Below are positions 1 to 6,310 of a DNA stretch of 6,936 bases, in pieces (positions within the stretch are counted from its first letter, which is position 1; the number at the start of each line of letters is the position of its first letter). This stretch comes from a bacterium (GTDB lineage: Bacteria; AUK180; JAQVHJ01), in NCBI GenBank assembly GCA_028696285.1, contig JAQVHJ010000125.1, positions 1 to 6,936 on the forward strand. The letters are read 5' to 3'. Both the position numbers and the translations under genes were made by a program. The notes beneath the pieces were generated by a model. It ran no database searches. It worked only from the letters and a program-made list of their open reading frames with translations, and was not told the DNA's origin.

Positions 1-138
1 GAGATTGATAATTTAGCAATAGAAGCTGTGAAAAGAAGTATATTTTCTCCTGCAATAGTGAATAATAAAAAAACAAAACAAGGAATTCAAATTGTATATA
101 ATATTACTAGTAAAGAAAATTCTAAATTAAAAGAATAA
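1..138 (+). CDS. 3' end of a gene with a TonB C-terminal-like domain (partial)
   Basis: Frame 1 is open from the left edge to a TAA at 136-138, giving 45 residues; the start lies outside the window. The pattern IDNLAIEAVKRSIFSPA, then a short Asn/Lys loop and IQIVYNI, resembles the end of TonB C-terminal domains: a helix with AAxEAVRRxxF, then xPAxxNGxP, then a last beta strand. In known proteins this domain links the inner-membrane ExbB/ExbD motor to outer-membrane receptors, but it also occurs in many other envelope proteins. The fragment is AT-rich like the other cargo genes here and sits directly before an RHS core piece, which is the position of an immunity gene in this array. It could therefore be the cargo of a preceding module, or an unrelated flanking gene. 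The family call rests on a short stretch and is moderate. Confidence 0.6.
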   Translation, partial: EIDNLAIEAVKRSIFSPAIVNNKKTKQGIQIVYNITSKENSKLKE

Positions 139-478
139 TACAAATAAATATATAAAGGGGAACCCCCCATCAAAGGTTGTTTACAGCAGTGAATATAACT
201 ATTCCCTTCCTTTTGAGACGGTAAATCCTCTGAATCAGGTTTCGAAGATATCATATTACCCGAATACTTATCTGGTTAAATCGTCCACGGATATAAACGG
301 GAATAGCGTTTCGAATCAGTACGATTCACTCGACCGTGTAATCCGTACTGACTATCCTCAGACCGCCGGGACATATACGGAGTATGAATACCATGACGAG
401 ATCTTCCCTGCATATACCCTGGTACGGAATAAGATAGAGGATGGGGTATTCTCGGAGAGTGTATATTACTATGACGGA
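131..478 (+). other. in-frame RHS/YD-repeat sequence upstream of the first ATG (5'-truncated core)
   Basis: The frame of the RHS gene starting at 479 stays open back to a TAA at 128-130. From about 161 it encodes clear YD-repeat protein (SKVVYSSEYNY, YDSLDRVIRTDYP, YEYHDE, YYYDGMGRF). No in-frame ATG, GTG or TTG lies between 131 and 478, so this RHS sequence has no ordinary start codon. AT-rich sequence continuous with the upstream gene gives way at about 155-165 to GC-richer RHS sequence, so this looks like the left breakpoint where an internal piece of an rhs gene was joined. The upstream gene ends at 138 in another frame, so a simple in-frame fusion with it is excluded. Confidence 0.75.
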
Positions 479-3433
479 ATGGGCCGGTTCATTTACGGAG
501 GAGTGAAGGAGGATAATAAGTCCGGAACGGAGTCGTGGATTGTGAACGGGGTCGATTACGATTATATGGGACGGAAGGAGTTCGTATATGAACCGCAGAA
601 GGATTTTAATGTTAATCCTGCGCAGTTCCGGGATCCGCGCGTGAACCTTGAAGACCCGGCTCAGGGCCTGAATAATATTAAGTATGAATATGATGTTTTG
701 GGCCGGACAAAGAAGGTGTATATCCCGGATGCTGTTCAGGGGAATACGGTTCCCCTGGAGATAGTGTATGAGTACAACGATTACGAGAACTCGGTTAAGA
801 TTTACGATGCACAGGGCCGTCCTGTAAAGTATTTCTATAACTCGCAGGATAAACTGGAGAAGGTTGTTGGGTATGATGATGAAGGGACTGTCTATTCACG
901 GACACATTTTAAGTATGACCTATTGGGTAATATGACTGAGATGCGTACAAGTAAGGACGGGGAGACCTGGATGGTTTCGAAGTATTACTACGACACTGAG
1001 GGGAGGTTAATCAAGTCGGACCTTCCCGATAGCGGGGTTTCGGTATTTAAGTATGACCTTAACGGGAACCTAATAGAAAGAACCGATGCTAAAGGAATAA
1101 CAATAAAATACTTTTATGATGAATTGAACAGGCAGACGAAGATCGAATATCCCGACGGGAGCAGGATTGAATATGAATATGATAATTTATCGATTACTAA
1201 CGGGAAGGGTAAGCTGTATTCGAAGAAGAAATACGATAAATCGGGGAATCTTGTCAGTTCGAATACCTTCAGTAACTTTGACGATATGGGGAGGTTACTG
1301 GAGAAGCATGAGCTTATCGCATTTGACGGGCATAACCCTGTTCAGGTTGATCATGGCTATACCTATAACAAGGCGGGATTTATGCTTAAGCATGAAATCA
1401 CTGTCAATGGACAGGAGATACAGAGGATGGAATATGAATACGACCTTATGGGCCGTGCGGATGTCCTGTATGAAACCGTTATGGGAGATCCCGGGACGAA
1501 GCAGCAGATAGCGAAGATACCCAGCTTCAATCCTCTCGGCATGGTCGAAGATATTGAGTATGCGAATGATATCACGGTTCATTATGATTACAATCAATAC
1601 AGGCATTGGATGGAGAGTATGGAGATAAAGATAAATGACAATTCCATATTCAAAAATCATTACTTCTATGATGTTGTCGGGAACCGGACAAAACTTATTG
1701 ATGAAGATAATATTGAAACGACATATGGTTATGATTCGTTATACAGGTTAACCGAAGTAAACGGTAAGTACTACAATAACGAAGGACAGAATACCGGGTC
1801 GAAATATACATTTGATAATACCGGGAACAGGTTGACTTACAGTTCAAAATATGGTAAAATAAATTATGAGTATGACGAGTATTCGAATAGGTTACAGAGG
1901 GTGAATTTCGATATGGAAAACAAGGATTTGAGTTATATGCTTATCAATTATGATGCAAACGGCAATACAGTTCAGCGGGATTATTTCAGGAATAAGGATG
2001 AAATTTATGAACAGGAGCTGTATGAATATAACTATGATAATATGATGGTTCATTATATCAGGCACAAGCCGGAGATCAGGAACAATAAAATAGAGATGAT
2101 TATTGAATCGGAACTGAATATGGAATATGACGTTAACGGTATGCGAGTGATTAAAAAGAGTTATCCGAATACAAGTGATTCCACTATCTACATCTACGAA
2201 GGAGGAGAAGTAGTTCTTGAGATGAGTTATGAACAAATTCCAGAATCTAAACATTTATTTACTTATGCTGGTGGTAAAAAAGTAAGTAGGACTGATTTCA
2301 AGTCAGACGGTTCAATTAACATAAATTCAAGAAAATACTTTCATCAGAATTTCCTGGGAAGTATTGCAATGATTACCGACAAAGATGGGAAAATAGAGGA
2401 GCATAATAAATACGAACCGTTCGGGGATATTATATGGAGTAAATCTTATATTGATACAGATAACAACTACAAATTTACAGGTAAGGAGAGGGATAAGGAG
2501 AGTAATTTAGATTACTTTAATGCAAGATATCTGGATACGAAGTTGGGACGGTTTATGAAAGCGGATGTGGTTACCGGGAATATTAAAAATCCCCAGACAC
2601 TTAACAGGTGGGTGTACTGTAATAACAATCCGATTAAGTATGTTGATCCGACAGGGATGTATGCTTGGGGATCTCATTACAGCCAAGCTGGAAAGAGTAC
2701 TGGTAGGGATTTGTTAAAATATATTATGACAGAATACAGTCCAGGTGCATGGATGTGGCATTCACGATTTATTGCTACACCAGGTATGAAGGAAGGGGGT
2801 TCAGGTAATTTAGGTAATAAAAATGATGAAAATATGTTCAATGATGAAAAATTTGAGGAAGAATGGAATAACTATTTTAATAATTCGAATAATAAAGATA
2901 CTATAATAGAAAAATATGGTAATTTAGGTAAAAAAGCTTTGCAAGGACAAGAAATTGAAAAAGAATTTATTAAAGCAGTATTTTTATTAGAATATACTGG
3001 ATTTAAATCTAGAGCTAATCTACTTCAAAAGAAAGCAAGACAAGATAAGGTTATTATTACTGGAATTACTGATTTATATGATACAAAATTATATGTGCGT
3101 AGTTGGAAATTATATGTAAATAATAATTTTGTAAGAAATTCAACAATAAATTTAAGAGCTTTATGGTTATTCCATGAATCTACACATTTAATTCCATATT
3201 ATATTCAATTCCCATTTTCAGAAATAATTGCTTATAATTCCGAATACCTAGTAATGTCAAAAATTGGGATTTTAAAACATCAAAAAGATATCTCTGGTGG
3301 AACTTTATTTTATGAATGGAGTGAATATGAAGATATATTAAAAAATACCTATAGAAAAAAAGGAAGTATTCCTCCTGGATATACGTCAGAAGAAATTCAT
3401 AAATATGAAAAAAAGTGGGGTTATGGATATTAA
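479..3433 (+). CDS. RHS/YD-repeat protein with C-terminal HExxH metallopeptidase-like toxin tip
   Basis: This 984-residue protein (from the first in-frame ATG) belongs to the RHS/YD-repeat polymorphic toxins, where the repeats form a hollow beta-shell enclosing the C-terminal effector. Residues 1 to about 600 hold some 20 YD-type repeats (YDVLGR, YDTEGRL, YDLNGN, YDVVGNRT). Residues about 620-726 are the RHS-associated core (YFHQNFLGS, KYEPFGD, FTGKERD, LDYFNARYLD, LGRF) ending in PIKYVDPTGM, which fits the PxxxxDPxG self-cleavage motif. D696 and D723 match the positions of the catalytic Asp pair. The 258-residue tip has H899-E-S-T-H903 followed by E915, a plausible zinc site; peptidase activity is inferred. 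Base composition falls sharply inside the tip. The ATG at 479 lies inside a repeat and lacks a ribosome binding site, so it is probably not a natural start; the core is open back to 131. The stop overlaps the next gene. Confidence 0.85.
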   Translation: MGRFIYGGVKEDNKSGTESWIVNGVDYDYMGRKEFVYEPQKDFNVNPAQFRDPRVNLEDPAQGLNNIKYEYDVLGRTKKVYIPDAVQGNTVPLEIVYEYNDYENSVKIYDAQGRPVKYFYNSQDKLEKVVGYDDEGTVYSRTHFKYDLLGNMTEMRTSKDGETWMVSKYYYDTEGRLIKSDLPDSGVSVFKYDLNGNLIERTDAKGITIKYFYDELNRQTKIEYPDGSRIEYEYDNLSITNGKGKLYSKKKYDKSGNLVSSNTFSNFDDMGRLLEKHELIAFDGHNPVQVDHGYTYNKAGFMLKHEITVNGQEIQRMEYEYDLMGRADVLYETVMGDPGTKQQIAKIPSFNPLGMVEDIEYANDITVHYDYNQYRHWMESMEIKINDNSIFKNHYFYDVVGNRTKLIDEDNIETTYGYDSLYRLTEVNGKYYNNEGQNTGSKYTFDNTGNRLTYSSKYGKINYEYDEYSNRLQRVNFDMENKDLSYMLINYDANGNTVQRDYFRNKDEIYEQELYEYNYDNMMVHYIRHKPEIRNNKIEMIIESELNMEYDVNGMRVIKKSYPNTSDSTIYIYEGGEVVLEMSYEQIPESKHLFTYAGGKKVSRTDFKSDGSININSRKYFHQNFLGSIAMITDKDGKIEEHNKYEPFGDIIWSKSYIDTDNNYKFTGKERDKESNLDYFNARYLDTKLGRFMKADVVTGNIKNPQTLNRWVYCNNNPIKYVDPTGMYAWGSHYSQAGKSTGRDLLKYIMTEYSPGAWMWHSRFIATPGMKEGGSGNLGNKNDENMFNDEKFEEEWNNYFNNSNNKDTIIEKYGNLGKKALQGQEIEKEFIKAVFLLEYTGFKSRANLLQKKARQDKVIITGITDLYDTKLYVRSWKLYVNNNFVRNSTINLRALWLFHESTHLIPYYIQFPFSEIIAYNSEYLVMSKIGILKHQKDISGGTLFYEWSEYEDILKNTYRKKGSIPPGYTSEEIHKYEKKWGYGY
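2039..2664 (+). repeat. RHS core direct repeat, copy A (module 1)
   Basis: This 626-bp segment aligns without indels to 6311-6936, and its part 2123-2566 aligns without indels to 4219-4662. It encodes the last YD repeats and the RHS-associated core up to DPTGMYA. The first 38 bases and the last 50 bases (2615-2664) are identical to copy C at 6311-6348 and 6887-6936. Such flanking identity would allow homologous exchange of the tips downstream. Confidence 0.92.
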
Positions 3434-4163
3434 AATGAAAAATGAAAAAAAATACTTTTTTCCTTCAATAGTAGGTTATATTTTATCTGGAATTACTTTT
3501 CCATATTGGCCGATTATTCCCACAATTATTATAATTATATGTTTATTTTTAAAGCAAAAAGAAAAAAAGAATAATATTTTAAAATTTAATATCATTTTAA
3601 TATCAACAATTATATCAATATTTTTAGGGTTATTATATAGTATTTATATTTTTAATAAACTAGATAGTAATCCAAGGATATTTGGGCAATTTGAGATAAA
3701 TGTGATAATAATATTATTTAATATAATTATTTTAATTTTGTTAATTCTTTTAAAATTTAAATTTAAAGGTATAAAAATTACATTATTCTCAATAATAATT
3801 TCAATTATAAGTTATTTACCATCGTTTTATATCGATTTTAATTTTAATCCCATATTAAAAATACATAAAAATAATTTACGACTTATTTCAATTCTATGTA
3901 ATGAATATTATAGCGACTATAAAAATTATCCAGATAATTTAAATTTATTAATAGAAAATAAATATACTGATTATATTCCCACAACTCCATTGTATAATTA
4001 TGAATATATATATATAATTAATAAAAATAATAATGATATTATAATTATATGTCCTAAAGAAGAGTTACCAAAAATGAAATATTACCAAAAAAAGATAAAT
4101 AATATTTATTACTCAAACAAAGAAGGATTAATTATAAATAAAGAACCAAAAATATATGACTAG
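3423..4163 (+). CDS. multi-pass membrane protein with pseudopilin-like C-terminal domain; putative immunity protein of module 1
   Basis: This 246-residue protein has very hydrophobic segments at about 12-43 (one or two passes), 53-77, 91-111 and 117-137, so at least four membrane segments are likely. The soluble tail, about 151-215, has the pattern LRLISILCNEYYSDYKNYP, then NLLIENKY, IPTTPLYNYEYIYI. This resembles the C-terminal part of type II secretion pseudopilins such as GspG (helix, xYxxDxxxYP, then PxDPxxxxYxY), although the N-terminal prepilin segment is absent. Its position, overlapping the toxin tip by 11 bases, is that of an immunity gene, and a membrane location would suit a toxin acting at or beyond the inner membrane. 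This role is inferred. ATG codons at 3405, 3423 and 3435 are all possible starts; 3423 was chosen because its overlap equals that of the gene pair at 5336. No strong ribosome binding site decides it. Extremely AT-rich. Confidence 0.75.
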   Translation: MDIKMKNEKKYFFPSIVGYILSGITFPYWPIIPTIIIIICLFLKQKEKKNNILKFNIILISTIISIFLGLLYSIYIFNKLDSNPRIFGQFEINVIIILFNIIILILLILLKFKFKGIKITLFSIIISIISYLPSFYIDFNFNPILKIHKNNLRLISILCNEYYSDYKNYPDNLNLLIENKYTDYIPTTPLYNYEYIYIINKNNNDIIIICPKEELPKMKYYQKKINNIYYSNKEGLIINKEPKIYD

Positions 4164-4212
4164 AGTTCTTAATAAGATTCCATAATATACTGTAAACTTC
4201 TGTTTTCTTTCT

Positions 4213-5346
4213 TTGAAAGAGTATGACGTTAACGGAATGCGAATGATTAAAAAAAGTTATCCGAATACGAGCGATTCCACTATCTACATCTACGAAGGAG
4301 GAGAAGTAGTTCTTGAGATGAACTATGATCAGATACCGGAGAATAAACATTTATTCACGTATGCAGGTGGTAAAAAAGTAAGTAGGACTGATTTCAACTC
4401 AGACGGTTCAATTAACATAAATTCAAGAAAATACTTCCATCAGAACTTTCTCGGAAGTATTGCAATGATTACGGATGTAAACGGGAATATAGAGGAACAC
4501 AACAAGTATGAACCGTTCGGGGATATAATCTGGTCAGAGAGCTATATTGATACAGATAACAACTACAAGTTTACCGGGAAGGAGAGGGATAAGGAGAGTA
4601 ACCTTGATTACTTTAATGCAAGATATCTTGATACGAAATTAGGAAGATTTATAAAGGCGGATGTGCTTTGGGGTAATATCTATAATCCACAATGTTTAAA
4701 TAGATATGTTTATTGTATTAATAATCCAATAAAATATTTAGATAAAGAAGGTTTAAAACCAAACATAGAAATTTCTCAAGAAGATTTAACAAAAAAGATT
4801 GAACAGTATAAATCTGCAGAAAGTTTCGTTGAGATTTTAGATATAATTTCAAAAGAAGAAGATTTTTCTTTAAAGGGAGATGTTTTAAGAGACACATTAA
4901 CGGAACAAGACATTGAGCCTCATAAAATGTTAAAGGAATTAGTTGAACAGGTAGTACTTATTGAAAAAACTGGACAAGATATTACAATAAATTCAAAAGA
5001 AGAAATTAGAACACAGCTTTTTAAACCAAATGAAAAGGGAGAATTAAAACCAACAGATTTATATTTTGTAGCTTCAAAAAATTTATTTTTCAAACTTAAT
5101 ATAAATAAAAAAGAAAGCAAAGCAACCCTTAATTTCACCAGTAAAAAATATTTAAAACTTCAACTAAAAGAAACCATTTTTACAGCTGCTATTAAAGAAG
5201 TAACAATTAAATCAATTACTGAGGAAGGTAAAAAATGTTTAGATATAAATGTTGATTTTTATGGTCTTGCTAGTTTCGCTGAAAAGGTATTTCCAATAAG
5301 AATTGAGATTGATAAACCCAAAGAGGAGAAGAAAAATGAAGAGTAA
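4213..5346 (+). CDS. orphan RHS core fragment with unrecognised C-terminal tip (module 2)
   Basis: This 377-residue ORF begins at a TTG and has only the last YD repeat and the RHS-associated core (residues about 3-180) before a variable tip (181-377). The core matches copy A closely (YDVNGMR, YFHQNFLGS, KYEPFGD, LDYFNARYLD). The usual DPTG junction reads DKEG at 177-180, with the flanking PIKYL and a following Leu kept; D150 and D177 stand at the positions of the cleavage Asp pair. The tip is Lys/Glu-rich, helical at first and then beta-rich (about 270-365), with a single His and a single Cys and no catalytic motif that I recognise. Full rhs genes exceed 1000 codons, so this is a displaced 3' piece. 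The TTG at 4213 has no Shine-Dalgarno sequence and an in-frame stop lies at 4183-4185, so independent translation is doubtful. The next gene overlaps its end. Confidence 0.8.
   Translation: MKEYDVNGMRMIKKSYPNTSDSTIYIYEGGEVVLEMNYDQIPENKHLFTYAGGKKVSRTDFNSDGSININSRKYFHQNFLGSIAMITDVNGNIEEHNKYEPFGDIIWSESYIDTDNNYKFTGKERDKESNLDYFNARYLDTKLGRFIKADVLWGNIYNPQCLNRYVYCINNPIKYLDKEGLKPNIEISQEDLTKKIEQYKSAESFVEILDIISKEEDFSLKGDVLRDTLTEQDIEPHKMLKELVEQVVLIEKTGQDITINSKEEIRTQLFKPNEKGELKPTDLYFVASKNLFFKLNINKKESKATLNFTSKKYLKLQLKETIFTAAIKEVTIKSITEEGKKCLDINVDFYGLASFAEKVFPIRIEIDKPKEEKKNEE
4219..4662 (+). repeat. RHS core direct repeat, copy B (module 2)
   Basis: These 444 bp align without indels to 2123-2566 of copy A and to 6395-6838 of copy C. 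Clear nucleotide similarity ends right after the codon for D150. The following 90 bases still encode the end of the RHS core at protein level (NPQ, LNR, VYC, NNPIKY) but in AT-rich codons like the tip, so the exchanged block begins upstream of the usual junction here. Confidence 0.9.
5324..5328 (+). promoter_or_regulatory. ribosome binding site for the gene at 5336
   Basis: AGGAG lies 7 bases before the ATG at 5336, inside the last codons of the preceding RHS fragment. It decides the start in favour of 5336 over the in-frame ATG at 5303. It is the clearest Shine-Dalgarno site in the window, and together with the 11-base overlap it indicates translation that is independent of, or coupled to, the upstream frame. 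Confidence 0.8.
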
Positions 5347-6301
5347 AATAAAAAAATATTTATTAACAACATTTTTTATTATTTTTTGTTTATTAATAAT
5401 TATTTCCGGACTTATTGCTTTTTTATTTTTACCAACAGATATTATAAATAAAATATTTTTCAGATATGAAATAAACAAAGTATTTAAATTTAATAATTAT
5501 GAAGATAATAAAATCATAGATGAAACTTTTTCAAATCCTAAATATTTAAATGATACTCAAATTGTTTGTATATGGCGTTATGAAAATTTAAATAAAGCTT
5601 CTTCAAATTATTTGGTTTTATATGACAAAAATGGAAAAATGGAAATTCTGGATAATGATATAGATCATACCTTTTATGATGTTTCACATAATAAAAAGTA
5701 TATTATCTATAAAAAATATTGGACTTCTAGTGATAAGGGTTTATATATTTATAATATAAAAGAAAAAAGAAGAGAAAAGATAGCTGAATTAGATTTAGTA
5801 AATTTTTTTTGGGATAAAAATGATGAATATATAATATTTCTAACTTGTTGCTTTGAAATTTTTAAAATTAATGTAAAAAGTAAGGAAATAATAAAAATAT
5901 TTTCTTCAAAGGAAAATATATATATAAATGATGTAAATGAAGAAAATCATATTATTATTTCATTATATAGTAGTAAAAGAATGTTAATTATAGATTTATC
6001 CGGAAATCTTATTAAAGTAATTGAGCCATATGGAGGTTTAGCTGATGATGGAGAAATTTTAGCAAATTTTCAATTCAGTCCTAATTATAGATTCATAGCT
6101 TTTCGTTCGTTTCCCTTTAATTTATTAAAATTATATCATATAAAAAAAGATAAAACTTTTATAATATATATATTAAATTGGGATTTTTTTGACAAATTTA
6201 CATGGTCTCCTGATAGTAAAAAACTGTACTTTATTCAAAAAGATAAGTCAGGGAATTATTGTTTATATGAATTAAAAATACCGGAAAGAATATTAAAATA
6301 A
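5336..6301 (+). CDS. membrane-anchored beta-propeller-like protein; putative immunity protein of module 2
   Basis: This 321-residue protein has a Lys-rich start (KSKIKK), one hydrophobic segment at about 9-32, and a large, probably extracytoplasmic domain. That domain repeats a pattern typical of TolB/WD40-like (PD40) propeller blades: a hydrophobic strand, a polar turn often with SPxxxx, then an aromatic-ending strand. Examples are at 114-125 (YDVSHNKKYIIY), 157-168 (FFWDKNDEYIIF), 245-256 (FQFSPNYRFIAF) and 288-299 (FTWSPDSKKLYF), with a weaker one near 197-210. Such propellers usually bind proteins or peptides. The gene overlaps the end of the module 2 tip by 11 bases, which is the immunity-gene position, so it probably binds and neutralises that tip outside the cytoplasm. 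This role is inferred; no enzyme motif is visible. It is strongly AT-rich, unlike the RHS cores on both sides. Confidence 0.8.
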   Translation: MKSKIKKYLLTTFFIIFCLLIIISGLIAFLFLPTDIINKIFFRYEINKVFKFNNYEDNKIIDETFSNPKYLNDTQIVCIWRYENLNKASSNYLVLYDKNGKMEILDNDIDHTFYDVSHNKKYIIYKKYWTSSDKGLYIYNIKEKRREKIAELDLVNFFWDKNDEYIIFLTCCFEIFKINVKSKEIIKIFSSKENIYINDVNEENHIIISLYSSKRMLIIDLSGNLIKVIEPYGGLADDGEILANFQFSPNYRFIAFRSFPFNLLKLYHIKKDKTFIIYILNWDFFDKFTWSPDSKKLYFIQKDKSGNYCLYELKIPERILK

Positions 6302-6310
6302 TAATAAAAC

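Noticed and set aside
157..168. GGGGAACCCCCC at the left edge of module 1, as a possible recombination or binding site
   Set aside because: A single 4-base stem with a 2-base loop, not found at the breakpoints of modules 2 and 3 (4219 and 6311).
1167..1511. 114-codon + strand ORF within the RHS core
   Set aside because: It is a second frame of the YD-repeat coding region; the product is Arg/Met-rich with no family pattern, and the RHS frame is clearly the coding one.
1295..1660. Minus-strand ORFs of 121 and 70 codons (1295-1660 and 1363-1575)
   Set aside because: Both are antisense to conserved YD repeats, overlap each other, and show no ribosome binding site or recognisable domain.
1892..2254. 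Minus-strand ORF whose protein resembles that of a second minus-strand ORF at 4132-4350
   Set aside because: The similarity (HLKNYFSSFVDVDSG) only reflects that both are antisense to the repeated RHS core (copies A and B).
4206..4220. Small hairpin TCTTTC-TTT-GAAAGA before module 2
   Set aside because: Six mostly A-T pairs with no T-run after it; too weak for a terminator and expected by chance in such AT-rich DNA.
4920..5478. Minus-strand ORFs at 4920-5138 and 5239-5478
   Set aside because: They are short, antisense to the module 2 tip and the propeller gene, and their hydrophobic products arise from reading AT-rich coding DNA backwards.
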